From contig JAFQDD010000012.1 in NCBI GenBank assembly GCA_017416145.1, positions 1 to 64,000 of the forward strand: DNA of 64,000 nucleotides. The letters run 5' to 3'. Of the stretch, positions 1-9,873 are shown piece by piece. The notes under the pieces are model-generated. The model worked only from the letters and a program-made list of their open reading frames with translations. It was not told the DNA's origin and ran no database searches. The stretch's first letter is position 1. Each line of letters begins with the position of its first letter. The position numbers were made by a program, and so were the translations under genes. Origin of the DNA: Spirochaetaceae bacterium (GTDB lineage: Bacteria > Spirochaetota > Spirochaetia > Treponematales > Treponemataceae).

Positions 1-54
1 GACAGAAAACTCTTTTACTAGTTCCTCTTTTACTCTTTTTACTGGGAAAATCAT
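1..54 (-). CDS. 5' end of an unidentified gene, cut by window edge
   Basis: Only the first 18 codons are inside the window. An ATG at 54 is preceded at 9 nt by a GGAGA ribosome binding site, and the frame is open to the edge. The visible peptide begins MIFPVKRVKEELVKEF, charged and without a signal peptide. It lies downstream of the radical SAM gene in the same direction. Too little is visible to name it. Confidence 0.6.
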   Translation of the reverse strand, partial: MIFPVKRVKEELVKEFSV

Positions 55-141
55 AAAAAAAAATCTCCTTGATTTTTGGTTCAAGAAGATTGTAATTTAT
101 GTTCATTTATTTTCGTAGGGGGTGTTGGTTTGACGCTTACA

Positions 142-178
142 ACCACCTAATATCTTATATTGCAAAATATTAGGTGGT
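142..178. other. 12-bp perfect inverted repeat (stem-loop)
   Basis: The arms 142-153 (ACCACCTAATAT) and 167-178 are perfect reverse complements around a 13-nt loop. It sits between the radical SAM stop and the next minus-strand gene. There is no U-run on the minus side and only a short TATTTTG on the plus side, so it could be a weak terminator or an RNA-stabilising hairpin. Confidence 0.5.
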
Positions 179-190
179 ATTTTGTAAAAT

Positions 191-2746
191 TTAGCTTAAA
201 ATCAACTTGCTATGAATATCAGCATAAATCTTGAAAATGTCATAGAAAGAACCAACTTGATCGCCTTCTTTTGCAAGGGTTTTCAGTTTGCTGATATGTA
301 GGATTTTATGTAGTTTTGCTTCAAAAAATTCTTCTAACAAATTTCTAAAAGGCCTGTCTGCTCTAAATGGCATGTAAACATTATAAACCAAAGGATTATC
401 TGTTTTTGAAAATTTGAACTCTGAATTATTTGTCATAAAATCCTTTAATTGTTCTGAGTTCACAAAATGATTCAATTTTTCTTCAAAAACTAAGAATTTA
501 TATTGATATACAGCACCGTACAAGGCTGAGCTTAAAGATTCTCGTTTACGTTTGTTTGAAACTGGGAAAATATAGGCACTGTTTATTTTTAATCCCTGTG
601 GTAAACTTTCGTTCATTTTTGAAACAAATTCTTCTTCCGAAGTTTCGTAACGTAACAAACAAGATGCAATCTCGTCTACACTATCAATTCCAAGAGAAAG
701 TGTTGTTGCAAGTTCTAGTCTTGGAACTGGATTAAATCCATCTGTGAAAACTACAGGAAGTTCACTTCGTAAAAATGCCTTGTGAATAACATCTTGAGTT
801 GCTAAATGCGGGATATATTCTCCACCATTTTGTTTTGTAAAGGAAAATAATACTCTGTATAACACAGGAATATTTTGTTCTCCAGAAGGAATTGTTTTAT
901 GTCTACTTTTTAATACATCTTCAGAAAGTTTATCAATATTTAAATTAGAATTTATATTAACCTGTATACTTTTTTGCACATTACATACTCCACATGGAGA
1001 TGAACATTTTGTAGCACATTTATTTGTAAGAACACGATTTACAGAATTTTCAAACTCTTTTTTGTAGAATATATCTTTTGGACCAAGTGAAATATCCTTC
1101 CAAGGTAATTCTTCATCCTTAGCTCTTTCACGGGTAATTTCTTGTACTACATCAAAATCAGCTTCGGAAATCACACTTTTCCAAATATCAATTTCCATAT
1201 GATCTTCCCAAGCATCTAAGCGACAACCTTTTTGGTAAGCCTTCAAAAGTAAGTGACCTACCCGTTCATCACCTCGGGAAATCATTCCTTCGATAAATGA
1301 AACAAACTCATAATGGGTGCTTACTTTGAATTTTCCCCGAGGAAGATTTTTTCGAATGAAAAGCATTTTTTCTGTGGCTTCTTCGATTGTTAACTGCCGA
1401 ACTCGTTCATATGGTGTGTGGGCTTTTGGAATAAAGGTTCCAACATTTACAGAACAGTTGATTTTTGTAGCTTCTTGAATATCAATTAAAAAATCCACAA
1501 TTTCTTGTTCTTCTGTTTTTTGATTATCTGGATTTTTGGCAAGATGTTCAGAATCGTTTCCTGGTGGAAGCCCAATCATAAAATAGAATTTTGCTTTGTT
1601 CCAGCCTCGTTTTTTTGCTTCTTTTATAATTTCAATGAGTTTTTCTTTGAAAACTTCCTTATTTAAAGAAAGTTGCCATGCGTCAGAGGGAGTTTCCACT
1701 GCAAAGGTTAAGCCACTTTTTCGCACTTCAGAAAGTTTTTCCAAAAGTGGTAGCGTAAAACTGTTTACTTTTAGAGATGGTAACTGAAAAGAAACTCGTG
1801 CATCCTGATATTTTTTTGAAAGGATTTCTAAAAGTTTATCGATTTCGGTGTAATCACCAGAAGAAAGTGATGAAAGGCTAACTTCCCTCTGGCCACCTTT
1901 GTAGATTACTTCATCAACTTCTTCCAAAATGATTTTTGCGTCTTTTACTCGCTGTGGCCGATAGTAAATTCCAGCGTGACAGAAGCGACATCCGTTTGGG
2001 CAGCCACGCATAATTTCTACAACACCGTGATCTTGCACTGGTTTTATGTTTGCAACTGGAAAATAACTTTTCACAGATGGAACTTTTCCAAAATCAGCTT
2101 GAGTTGCTTTTATAGCTTTTTTTCTAGGAATCCACACACTTGGATGTTCTGTAAGTTTTTTTAATAAATCAGCTCTTTTTCCACCAGCTTTTTTTAGTTT
2201 TGCAAGTTCATCTATTAAATCAAAAAATTGATTTTCAGCTTCTCCAATGAAAACAGCATCTAAGAAAATTGAAAATGGTGCTGGATTTGTTACGCCACAA
2301 CCTCCAGCAATTACAATTGGATCATTTTCTGTTCTGTCTTTTTTTAGAAGTGGTACTTTTCCATAATCAAGGATAGAAAGTAAACCTGTAATTCCAAGCT
2401 CATATCCAATGGAAAAACCGATTATATCAGTTTCATGCAAAGGAATACCTGTTTCCAAGGTATAAAGTGGCACATTTTTTTCTTTTAGAAGTTGCTCAAA
2501 ATCCGTATCCGGAGTAAAAACTCGTTCACAACGAATGTTTTCCCGAGCATTTAGTCCGTTGTAAATGATTTTTATAGCTTGGTTACTCATGCCAATTTCA
2601 TATAAATCTGGAAAAGCAATGGTGAAATTTAGATAATCATCCCCTTTTTTGACGATTTGGCCATATTCACCACCTAAATATCTTGCAGGATTTTGAACTT
2701 CTAGTAAGTCATCTCCAAAAGCTTTTAATGGATTTATGTTTGTCAT
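191..2746 (-). CDS. B12-binding-type radical SAM protein fused to DUF2344 domain (TIGR03960/TIGR03936 type)
   Basis: The product is 851 aa. The N-terminal part resembles the B12-binding-like domain of this family. The radical SAM motif CxxxCxxC follows at C249/C253/C256 (MRGCPNGCRFCHAG). The C-terminal part, from about residue 630, carries the TIGR03936/DUF2344 signature around GFNPVPRLELATTLSLG. The family is common in bacteria and often sits near ribosome or RNase genes, but its substrate is not established. I chose the ATG at 2746 because GAGG lies 5 nt upstream. The upstream ATG at 2839 would add 31 residues and overlap rodA by 47 nt. It is last in the shape operon, 46 nt after rodA. Confidence 0.9.
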   Translation of the reverse strand: MTNINPLKAFGDDLLEVQNPARYLGGEYGQIVKKGDDYLNFTIAFPDLYEIGMSNQAIKIIYNGLNARENIRCERVFTPDTDFEQLLKEKNVPLYTLETGIPLHETDIIGFSIGYELGITGLLSILDYGKVPLLKKDRTENDPIVIAGGCGVTNPAPFSIFLDAVFIGEAENQFFDLIDELAKLKKAGGKRADLLKKLTEHPSVWIPRKKAIKATQADFGKVPSVKSYFPVANIKPVQDHGVVEIMRGCPNGCRFCHAGIYYRPQRVKDAKIILEEVDEVIYKGGQREVSLSSLSSGDYTEIDKLLEILSKKYQDARVSFQLPSLKVNSFTLPLLEKLSEVRKSGLTFAVETPSDAWQLSLNKEVFKEKLIEIIKEAKKRGWNKAKFYFMIGLPPGNDSEHLAKNPDNQKTEEQEIVDFLIDIQEATKINCSVNVGTFIPKAHTPYERVRQLTIEEATEKMLFIRKNLPRGKFKVSTHYEFVSFIEGMISRGDERVGHLLLKAYQKGCRLDAWEDHMEIDIWKSVISEADFDVVQEITRERAKDEELPWKDISLGPKDIFYKKEFENSVNRVLTNKCATKCSSPCGVCNVQKSIQVNINSNLNIDKLSEDVLKSRHKTIPSGEQNIPVLYRVLFSFTKQNGGEYIPHLATQDVIHKAFLRSELPVVFTDGFNPVPRLELATTLSLGIDSVDEIASCLLRYETSEEEFVSKMNESLPQGLKINSAYIFPVSNKRKRESLSSALYGAVYQYKFLVFEEKLNHFVNSEQLKDFMTNNSEFKFSKTDNPLVYNVYMPFRADRPFRNLLEEFFEAKLHKILHISKLKTLAKEGDQVGSFYDIFKIYADIHSKLILS

Positions 2747-2792
2747 GTGTACCTCGTTAAATATCAATTTGTTGTTTGTTGATGAAAAAATG

Positions 2793-4106
2793 TTAAAAAT
2801 CAAGTTTTCTTGCATTGATACTAAGCAGTAATCCAACACAAGTCATAGCTGTCCACAAAGAAGAACCGCCGTAGGACAAAAAGCACAAAGGAATACCTGT
2901 AATCGGCATTATTCCCATAACCATTCCAACATTTATTAAAAAGTGGAATAAAAACATAGTAAAGATTCCAGTAGTAATGTAATATCCGTAAGTATTTGTG
3001 GTATTTCTCATAATCATAATGCATCGAAACAAAATGACGAAATACAACCCGAAAACCACAAGTCCTCCAGCAAATCCCCACTCCTCGGACAAAATACTAA
3101 AAATGAAGTCGGTACTTTGCTCTGGCAAAAATCGGTAGTGACTTTGAGTTCCTTGTAAAAATCCCTGTCCAAAAAGGTTTCCAGAACCGATAGCAACTTT
3201 TGACTGAATAATATTCCAACCAGCTCCTAGTGGATCACTTTGTGGATCTAGGAAAATAATCAATCGCTTCACTTGATAGTCAGCCAAAACTTTTCCAGCT
3301 GCCACAGAGGCAAAAAGAGAAATCACCACAATAATGAAAACGTAAGAAATCCAATAATAGTATCTTCGCTTTGTTAAAATATAACCAACAATACTAATAA
3401 TTGTAATCATTGACGTTGCCAAAATAATAATCAAACGTAATTTCATATTTGTTAATACGTTCAATAAAGCAACATCTCGTTTTGCAATAGTTTCTTCCCA
3501 AATTGGTAAAACCGTAAACAAAATTGTCACCATTCCAATTGAAAAAATCATTAAGATGTATCTTTTTGGCACGTTTGCAATATAACACATTACAAGAAAC
3601 ACTGGAATATAAACCAAAGCAGTTCCCAAGTCAGGTTGCAAAAGAATCAAACCAACTGGACACAACAAAATAACCAAAGCCTTGGCATACCGTTTTAGTT
3701 CATCTTGTTTATCTGTCTTTTCCAAAAAACTAGCCAAATACATAATAAATATGATTTTTCCAAATTCTGAAGGCTGTATACCAAAATCACCGATACCAAG
3801 CCAAGATTTTGCTCCGTTTACTTCTCGACCCCAAAATCGTGTATAAATCAAAACGCCACATAACCCAACAAAAATCCAGAAAATATATTTTTGTAATTTT
3901 CGGTAGTCAATAAACATTGCCACCAACATCAATATTATCCCAGAGGAAGCAAAAACAATTTGTTTTATAAATTCGTTGGAAACATTTACGCCACTTGAAT
4001 CAATTCCTGATGAATATATAAAACAGATTCCTATAGTAACTAAAACTATTACAGAAAAAAACAATATAAAGTCAAAGTTTTCAAAAATTTTAAGTTTGAA
4101 TTTCAT
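2793..4106 (-). CDS. rodA: Peptidoglycan glycosyltransferase RodA (SEDS family)
   Basis: RodA polymerises lipid II glycan strands during side-wall elongation together with class B PBP2. The 437-aa product is a polytopic membrane protein with about ten hydrophobic segments. SEDS signatures are visible: IQPSEFGKIIFIMYLA, QPDLGTALVYIPVF, and near the C-terminus ITGIPLCFLSYGGSS. The length is normal for the family. Its start overlaps the mrdA stop by one base (TAATG), so translation is probably coupled. The gene order mreC-mreD-mrdA-rodA is the classical elongasome order and supports the call. Confidence 0.96.
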   Translation of the reverse strand: MKFKLKIFENFDFILFFSVIVLVTIGICFIYSSGIDSSGVNVSNEFIKQIVFASSGIILMLVAMFIDYRKLQKYIFWIFVGLCGVLIYTRFWGREVNGAKSWLGIGDFGIQPSEFGKIIFIMYLASFLEKTDKQDELKRYAKALVILLCPVGLILLQPDLGTALVYIPVFLVMCYIANVPKRYILMIFSIGMVTILFTVLPIWEETIAKRDVALLNVLTNMKLRLIIILATSMITIISIVGYILTKRRYYYWISYVFIIVVISLFASVAAGKVLADYQVKRLIIFLDPQSDPLGAGWNIIQSKVAIGSGNLFGQGFLQGTQSHYRFLPEQSTDFIFSILSEEWGFAGGLVVFGLYFVILFRCIMIMRNTTNTYGYYITTGIFTMFLFHFLINVGMVMGIMPITGIPLCFLSYGGSSLWTAMTCVGLLLSINARKLDF

Positions 4107-5992
4107 TATTCTTGTCTTCCCATTGGTCTAACTAAATATCTAAATCCTAAAGCATCAATTGCTTCATCATAGGTTTGATTTGCAAAAATTCCCTGAAAAA
4201 TAATATTTGAAGCATAAGGAGCCCACCATTCCCAAGGGTTACAAGCTTCTACCAAAACGCAAACTACTACTTGTTCTTCAACTGGAGCATCGTATGGACC
4301 ATAAGCCACAAACCATGAGTGCCAAGAATTTGTGTATCCGCTGACTTCCGCTGTACCAGTTTTTCCAGCAAATTGTACAACTTTGTTATTCAAAGGAAAT
4401 TGAGCTGAACCATCTGTAACTGTATAACGTAAATCTTCTTTGATTTCTTTCCATACAGCAGAATCAATGTCCATAGAATGTAGCACTTTTGGATCGTATT
4501 CTCTTATAACTTCGTCTGTTACAGAATCTCTAACTTCTTTTAAAATATGAGGTTGATATATTTTCCCTTCATTTGTAACCATTGCCATCATATTTGCAAC
4601 GTGAAGAGGTGTAACCAAGGTATAACTTTGTCCAATGGACAAGTTCATAGTATCTCCACCAAGCCATTTTTCGTGGTAACGGCGTTCTTTCCATTGAGAT
4701 GTTGGAACGAATCCAGCAGAAGAAGATGGTAAATCTATATTTAAATCTTCACCATATCCAAAATCCTTAGAATATGATGATATTAAGTCAACTCCAAGAT
4801 AATCTCGTCCAACTGTCCAATAATAGACGTTACAAGATTCTGCTAATCCATTTTTTAAATCCAAATATCCATGTCCTGGAATTCCAACGTGACATTTGAA
4901 GGTTCTTCCACCGTAATCCAAATAGCCTTCACATTCAATTTCTTTTGATGAAGGCATTGCATCTTCTGCAAGCATAGCCGTTGACATAACAACTTTAAAA
5001 GTTGATGCCGGAGGATATGTTGCATTTATAGCACGATTCAACAAGGGATTGTTGGAACTTTTTTCTAGTTTTGTATATTCTTTTGAAGCATTTTCTGTAT
5101 TAAAAATATTTGCATCAAAATATGGATAAGAAACCATAGCAAGGATTTCCCCATTACTAGGTTTTAAAACTACAGCCGCTCCAACTCGTTCTCCCAAAGC
5201 TTGTTCAGCAAGTTTTTGAATCGTTGTATCAATAGTAAGAACAAGATTATTTCCCATAACCGGTGGTTCTGTAATTGGAGTTTCTGAAATCTTTTTTCCA
5301 TAAACGTCTACAGTTCTATATTCTTTTCCAGTTTTTCCTTGCAAAAGGGAGTCATATTGCTTTTCGATTCCCATTTTTCCAACTACACTGTTACTAGTAT
5401 AACCACTGTTATACATAACTTTTAGCTCTTCTTTTGTAATATCACCAACATAACCGATAACGTGACTTAGAGACTTTGCTTCCACAATGTAATTTCTAAT
5501 AGGTTTTGATGCCCAAGAAACCCCGGGTAAATCTGTAATATTTTCTGCTATATTTGAGATTTCATCAAAAGTAACATAAGCTTTTACTTCGTAGGAGGTA
5601 TATGATTTTTTGCTCTCAACTCGAGCATCAATTTCACTTTTTGTAATTCCAAGATATTGAGCCAATCTTGCAGCCACACTGTCATAATCTGCTCCAGCCT
5701 CTCCTGGAGTCAAGTAAACCGCAAAAGAGTCTGTATTGATTGCCAAAGCCATATTTGCATTTCTATCGTAGATTTCGCCCCGTTGAGCTGGTAAAATTGT
5801 ACTTCGCTGAGAAATATTTACAGATTGCATTCTGTATCCAGCTCCTTCAATTACCTGCATTTTAAACAAAATCAGAACATAAATTGCAAAAAATGAAAAC
5901 AAAGCAATTAAAAGTATTGTAGTTTTCGTTTTTTTATCAGATGAAGTACCGGATTTTTGGTGTAAATCTGTGGAGTTAATTATATTAGCCAT
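4106..5992 (-). CDS. mrdA: Penicillin-binding protein 2 (elongasome transpeptidase)
   Basis: This is a 628-aa class B PBP that cross-links peptidoglycan during elongation. One N-terminal membrane anchor (about residues 24-46) is followed by the dimerisation domain with RGEIYDRN near 71-78. The transpeptidase domain has all three catalytic motifs: STFK at 330-333, SCN at 386-388 and KTGT at 544-547. An AAGGA site lies 8 nt before the ATG. It is 3 nt downstream of mreD and overlaps rodA, as expected for the mre operon. Confidence 0.96.
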   Translation of the reverse strand: MANIINSTDLHQKSGTSSDKKTKTTILLIALFSFFAIYVLILFKMQVIEGAGYRMQSVNISQRSTILPAQRGEIYDRNANMALAINTDSFAVYLTPGEAGADYDSVAARLAQYLGITKSEIDARVESKKSYTSYEVKAYVTFDEISNIAENITDLPGVSWASKPIRNYIVEAKSLSHVIGYVGDITKEELKVMYNSGYTSNSVVGKMGIEKQYDSLLQGKTGKEYRTVDVYGKKISETPITEPPVMGNNLVLTIDTTIQKLAEQALGERVGAAVVLKPSNGEILAMVSYPYFDANIFNTENASKEYTKLEKSSNNPLLNRAINATYPPASTFKVVMSTAMLAEDAMPSSKEIECEGYLDYGGRTFKCHVGIPGHGYLDLKNGLAESCNVYYWTVGRDYLGVDLISSYSKDFGYGEDLNIDLPSSSAGFVPTSQWKERRYHEKWLGGDTMNLSIGQSYTLVTPLHVANMMAMVTNEGKIYQPHILKEVRDSVTDEVIREYDPKVLHSMDIDSAVWKEIKEDLRYTVTDGSAQFPLNNKVVQFAGKTGTAEVSGYTNSWHSWFVAYGPYDAPVEEQVVVCVLVEACNPWEWWAPYASNIIFQGIFANQTYDEAIDALGFRYLVRPMGRQE

Positions 5993-5995
5993 AGA

Positions 5996-6514
5996 TTATT
6001 TCCTTAATTCCGAAATTGTGGAAACTTCCATATGTGCTATAGATTGAAATTTTGAAAAGACAAAAAACATAACAGGAGCCAATAATCCATTAAAAATACA
6101 TTCAAATAAAAATATTTTTGAGAAAAAATCGTAAGTTAAAACAACTCCAGGAAAGAAAAACGATATAAAATATGTAAATAATACTTTTGTAAATGTGCCA
6201 AAAACTCCAAGAACCATAGGTGTAATAATTCCTGAAGTTCCAACTGTTAGATGAAATAATCCAGCAATAAAACCAATTATTGTCCGTAAAAGTGCATTTA
6301 ACCCAAGAGGAGCGGCACTAACAAAGTCTAATATCAATCCTGAGAAAAATCCAACTGTTTCTCCTTGCAAACAACCTTTTTGAATGGAAATATAAATCGT
6401 AAAAAGTAAAAGCAAATCAGGAACTACAGGAAGAAAAAACACATTTGACAAAATGCTACATTCGAAAAATATAAAAGATAATATAAATACTGCACTAGTT
6501 AAAAAAGTTCTCAT
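5996..6514 (-). CDS. mreD: Rod shape-determining protein MreD
   Basis: MreD is an integral membrane partner of MreC in the elongasome. The 172-aa product is hydrophobic throughout, with about five to six membrane segments. It contains the MreD-like stretch PVVPDLLLLFTIYISIQKG followed by a G(L)ILDF motif. The family diverges quickly, so the call rests on length, topology and position between mreC and mrdA. AGGGA precedes the ATG, and only 6 nt separate it from mreC. Confidence 0.88.
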   Translation of the reverse strand: MRTFLTSAVFILSFIFFECSILSNVFFLPVVPDLLLLFTIYISIQKGCLQGETVGFFSGLILDFVSAAPLGLNALLRTIIGFIAGLFHLTVGTSGIITPMVLGVFGTFTKVLFTYFISFFFPGVVLTYDFFSKIFLFECIFNGLLAPVMFFVFSKFQSIAHMEVSTISELRK

Positions 6515-6520
6515 ATTTCC

Positions 6521-7381
6521 CTACTCGTTATTTTGAATTTGAGATGAATCTACAATAATTACATTTTCCAACCTTGAAAAATCAATAATTGGAGTAATTT
6601 CAATCTCCAAAGAATTATCATAATCAAGCATTTTGATATTTGAAATTGAACCAATTGGAATATCTTTAATGTAATTATCATTTTCTCCAGAAGTAACGAT
6701 TATATCTCCAAGATTTAATTCTTGTAAAACTCTTTTCTTTATATACTTTAGAGTTAGAGTGTTACTAGATTCTCCGTTTCCTGAAACCAAACCTATATCA
6801 CGGGTTGTAGAAATTCGAGAGGAAATATTACATTGATAATCGTAAATCGGCATAATCATTGAAGTTTCTCTGCCAACAGAAACAACTTTTCCCACAAGAC
6901 CAATATCGCCATTTTGAATAGCCAAAACTGCCATTCCTTTTCTAATGTTATGACGACTTCCTTTGTTCAAAGTTATGCCTGAATACAAAGCATTTGGATC
7001 TCTAGCAATGATTTGAGCTGGATAATTTTTGTATGTAAAATCCGTTGCAAACCCAAGTTGTTCTTTGAGTCTTGCATTTTCCTTTTTAATATCCGCATTG
7101 TTTCGCTGCAAATATTCGTAATCTTCAAGTTTTTCTTGTAAAATCGCGTATTCTTCCCGTAGCGTGGCTAAATCACCAACTGCTGTAAAAAATGTTGTTA
7201 CTCCATTTGCTACTGTGGAAAAACCTTTTTGTACAGATGATACTATAGAAAAACCTAATTGCTTAAAGTTTACTAAAAAACCCCCGGAGTAAAAACCTAA
7301 AATTACCCCAGAGAGAATTACATAAAATAAAAAGAAAAATAAAGGCGTTTTTAATTTTAATCTGATACGACGTTCTGACAT
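6521..7381 (-). CDS. mreC: Rod shape-determining protein MreC
   Basis: MreC is a bitopic protein that organises the elongasome on the periplasmic side. The 286-aa product has one N-terminal membrane segment (about residues 11-32), a coiled-coil region (about 70-108, rich in E, L and K), and the two-part beta domain. Family stretches ARDPNALYSGITLNKGS, GLVGKVVSVG and GDIIVTSGEN are present. An AGGGA site lies near the ATG. A stem-loop separates it from mreB upstream, so mreCD-mrdA-rodA may be transcribed less than mreB. Confidence 0.95.
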   Translation of the reverse strand: MSERRIRLKLKTPLFFFLFYVILSGVILGFYSGGFLVNFKQLGFSIVSSVQKGFSTVANGVTTFFTAVGDLATLREEYAILQEKLEDYEYLQRNNADIKKENARLKEQLGFATDFTYKNYPAQIIARDPNALYSGITLNKGSRHNIRKGMAVLAIQNGDIGLVGKVVSVGRETSMIMPIYDYQCNISSRISTTRDIGLVSGNGESSNTLTLKYIKKRVLQELNLGDIIVTSGENDNYIKDIPIGSISNIKMLDYDNSLEIEITPIIDFSRLENVIIVDSSQIQNNE

Positions 7382-7415
7382 TGAAATCCCTAAATCTATT
7401 GCAATTTATGAAAAC

Positions 7416-7455
7416 TAAAAAACTTCAAAAGGCTACCTATAAAGATAGCCTTTTG
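7416..7455 (-). terminator. Intrinsic terminator or attenuator between mreB and mreC
   Basis: Read on the minus strand, a 10-bp stem (7426-7435 with 7446-7455, CAAAAGGCTA pairing with TAGCCTTTTG) follows the mreB stop by 6 nt. It is followed by a T-rich stretch (AAGTTTTTTAG). Some read-through is expected, since no strong promoter was seen before mreC. Confidence 0.75.
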
Positions 7456-7461
7456 ATAAAA

Positions 7462-8496
7462 CTAGTTATTTAGATTGTCGTAAATACTTCTATCAGATGA
7501 AATATCTCTAAACAATTCAAATGCTTGTCCAGCACCAACTGCAACACACTCTAAAGGTGATTCAACTAGAATTACAGGAACCCCAGTTTCTTTTGAAATA
7601 AGTTTTGGTAAACCTTCCAATAATGAACCACCACCTGTCATAACGATACCGCGTTCAATAATGTCAGAAGCAAGTTCTGGAGGAGTTTGACCTAAAGTAA
7701 GTTTGATTTCGTTTACAATTTGATTTACAGGGTCTTTTAATGCTTCACGAACTTCTACAGAGTCAATTTCCAATCTTCGTGGAAGCCCTGTAATAGCATC
7801 GTTACCCTTAATTTCCATTTTTTTAATTGTTTGGGTTGGAGAAGCATTACCAATTTCAATCTTTAATCTTTCTGCTGTTCCAGCACCAATTTTCAAGTTG
7901 TGAATACTTCTAACGTGCTTTACAATAGCTTCATCAAAAGCATTTCCACCAAGACGAATTGCACGAGTAACAACCATACTTCCAAGGGAAATAACTGATA
8001 TTTCTGTTGTTCCACCACCAATATCACATACCATATGTCCAGCTGGTTCGTGAATTGGAATTTGTGCACCAATAGCAGCTGCCAAAGATTCTTCCATAAC
8101 CTGAACTTCTTTAGCTCCTGCTTTTAGAGCAGCTTCTTGAACAGCACGTTTTTCAACTTCAGTAATACAAGATGGAATACCAACTTTCATTCTAAGTGAT
8201 TTTATAATTTGATGTTTTGGTATAATTCTAGAAATAAAGTATTTTATCATTTTTTCAGTGTTATCCATATCAGCAATAACACCGTCTGCAAGGGGACGAA
8301 TCGCAACAATATCCCCAGGAGTTTTCCAAAGCATTCTTTTTGCTTCTGCTCCAACTGCAACAACTCTACCAGTTCCTTTTTCAACAGCAACAACAGAAGG
8401 TTCGTTGATAACAATCTTACCTTTCAAATAAATAAGTGTGTTACAAGTACCTAAATCTACCCCAATATCTGTTGAAAAACGATCAAAAAAACCCAT
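7462..8496 (-). CDS. mreB: Rod shape-determining protein MreB (bacterial actin)
   Basis: MreB forms membrane-bound filaments that steer cell-wall synthesis. The 344-aa product has the actin-fold nucleotide motifs: phosphate 1 loop [13 protein letters not shown] near residue 12, phosphate 2 [18 protein letters not shown], and the adenosine region [17 protein letters not shown]. Length is typical. A very strong GGGAGG site lies 6 nt before the ATG. It follows the TPR gene by 28 nt and precedes a terminator-like hairpin. Confidence 0.98.
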   Translation of the reverse strand: MGFFDRFSTDIGVDLGTCNTLIYLKGKIVINEPSVVAVEKGTGRVVAVGAEAKRMLWKTPGDIVAIRPLADGVIADMDNTEKMIKYFISRIIPKHQIIKSLRMKVGIPSCITEVEKRAVQEAALKAGAKEVQVMEESLAAAIGAQIPIHEPAGHMVCDIGGGTTEISVISLGSMVVTRAIRLGGNAFDEAIVKHVRSIHNLKIGAGTAERLKIEIGNASPTQTIKKMEIKGNDAITGLPRRLEIDSVEVREALKDPVNQIVNEIKLTLGQTPPELASDIIERGIVMTGGGSLLEGLPKLISKETGVPVILVESPLECVAVGAGQAFELFRDISSDRSIYDNLNN

Positions 8497-8524
8497 TTTA
8501 TTCCTCCCAAGAATATTATAAATC

Positions 8525-9475
8525 TTAACTTAACTTTTTTAAAGCACCAGGATGATTAACTTGAACTTTTAGAGCATTTCGCCATTCAGCTCGAGCCTTA
8601 ACCATATCTCCCATTTTTTCATAAACAACACCAATTCCGTAATATACATCAGCATTATACGGATTTTTTTCTAAAATACTATTGTATTCAGAAAGTGCTT
8701 CTTCATAATTTCCTTCCTCTATGTAAATAGAAGCAAGAAATTCACTAGCTTTTAATATCATTATGTCGTCATTACTTGTTGAGCGAATCCGAAATAAATA
8801 TTGTTTTGCATTTTCAGGTTGCCCATTTTTTATATATTGTTCAGCAATGGCAAGTAGTAGTTCATCATTTTCATCAGTCAATAAGGCCTCGGAAAATGAT
8901 TTAATACTTTCTTCTGTCATTGAAAGCTGTGCATAACTTAATCCAAGATATCTTGGAATATCTGGGGCAGAAAACCCCAAATTTAGTGCTTCATTTAAAT
9001 AGTATACAACACTATCAGCATAATAGTAATATGCTGAAATAGAATTTTTGTGAAAATATGCCTTTCCAAGCATATAATTTATCTGGGGTTTTAATGACTC
9101 TGGTGCATCAATCAAAGAAAGTCGCAAAGAATTTATAGCAGAGTCAATATACTCATGGCTTAATTCCAAATCTGATTGAGAAATAGACAAACAAAATGCT
9201 GCATATCCCTTGTATGCCAAAGCTGTAGAATTATATGGTTTTCCTTTCAAAATCAAATCACAAGTTGAAAAAACTTCTTGATATTCTTTTTTGTTCCAAT
9301 ATTCATAGACTTTTGATATTGACGGAACAGAATTTATATTTTTAATAATTTTTCGAGTAGTAAAAAATACAGTTAAAGAAACAACTAATAAAATTGAAAA
9401 TGTAATAATAAGACGTGGAACAAATTGACTTTTGCGTCTAACGATTTGAGAATTTTGAGATTTAGATACTTTCAT
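8525..9475 (-). CDS. Membrane-anchored TPR protein
   Basis: The 316-aa product has a basic N-terminus, one membrane segment (about residues 22-43) and then a series of tetratricopeptide-like helical pairs. The clearest repeat is near the C-terminus, with [20 protein letters not shown]-like spacing. It probably faces the periplasm. Its position directly before mreB suggests a link to the elongasome or envelope, but this is inference from context. A GGTGGGG stretch precedes the ATG and may be the ribosome binding site. Confidence 0.8.
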   Translation of the reverse strand: MKVSKSQNSQIVRRKSQFVPRLIITFSILLVVSLTVFFTTRKIIKNINSVPSISKVYEYWNKKEYQEVFSTCDLILKGKPYNSTALAYKGYAAFCLSISQSDLELSHEYIDSAINSLRLSLIDAPESLKPQINYMLGKAYFHKNSISAYYYYADSVVYYLNEALNLGFSAPDIPRYLGLSYAQLSMTEESIKSFSEALLTDENDELLLAIAEQYIKNGQPENAKQYLFRIRSTSNDDIMILKASEFLASIYIEEGNYEEALSEYNSILEKNPYNADVYYGIGVVYEKMGDMVKARAEWRNALKVQVNHPGALKKLS

Positions 9476-9491
9476 AAATGCCCCACCCTAT

Positions 9492-9498
9492 AAAAAAA
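9492..9498 (-). terminator. U-run terminating the RNase P RNA
   Basis: Immediately after the 3' strand of the RNase P P1 helix the minus strand reads TTTTTTT. P1 plus this U-run has the form of an intrinsic terminator and marks the RNA 3' end. Confidence 0.75.
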
Positions 9499-9871
9499 AG
9501 CAGAAGTAAAATAAGCCGGGTTCTGTAAAATTATATAAATATAATCTCAAAATCATCTATCCTGATTTTACATTACTGTAAAACTCTAGCGATTTACCCG
9601 TAAGGTTGGCAAAAGCCTATCGGAGTTACCTTACTGCTTAACCTTGCTCTAGATGAGGTTTACCATGCAACATTAGTTACCTAATGCCCGGTGGTCTCTT
9701 ACACCACCTTTTCACCCTTACTAAAAATAGCGGTTTATTTTCTGTGGCACTTTCTGTCAAAAGAAAAATCTTTTGCCTGGTTATTACCCAGCATCTTTTC
9801 CGAAAGAGCCCGGACTTTCCTCTTGGGATAAAGGACGTATCCCTTACCCCAAGCGATTTCTTACTTCTGCT
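9499..9871 (-). ncRNA. rnpB: RNase P RNA
   Basis: This is the catalytic RNA of RNase P, which matures tRNA 5' ends. On the minus strand the 5' part contains the universal GAGGAAAGTCCGGGCT, the middle has GTGTAAGAGACCACC and a GCATGGTAAACC element, and the 3' part has ATAGATGAT and ACAGAACCCGGCTTA. The ends pair as an 11-bp P1 helix (9499-9509 with 9861-9871, core CAGAAGTAA/TTACTTCTG). About 373 nt is a normal type A length. The 5' end lies 2 nt after the stop codon of the zinc-ribbon gene, so it is co-transcribed or uses a promoter inside that gene. Confidence 0.97.
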
Positions 9872-9873
9872 GA

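Noticed and set aside
142-178. Hairpin as a riboswitch
   Set aside because: It is a simple single stem with no conserved aptamer sequence, and it lies after a stop codon.
2747-2839. Longer start for the radical SAM protein
   Set aside because: The extra 31 residues match no family sequence, overlap rodA, and lack a ribosome binding site; the ATG at 2746 has GAGG.
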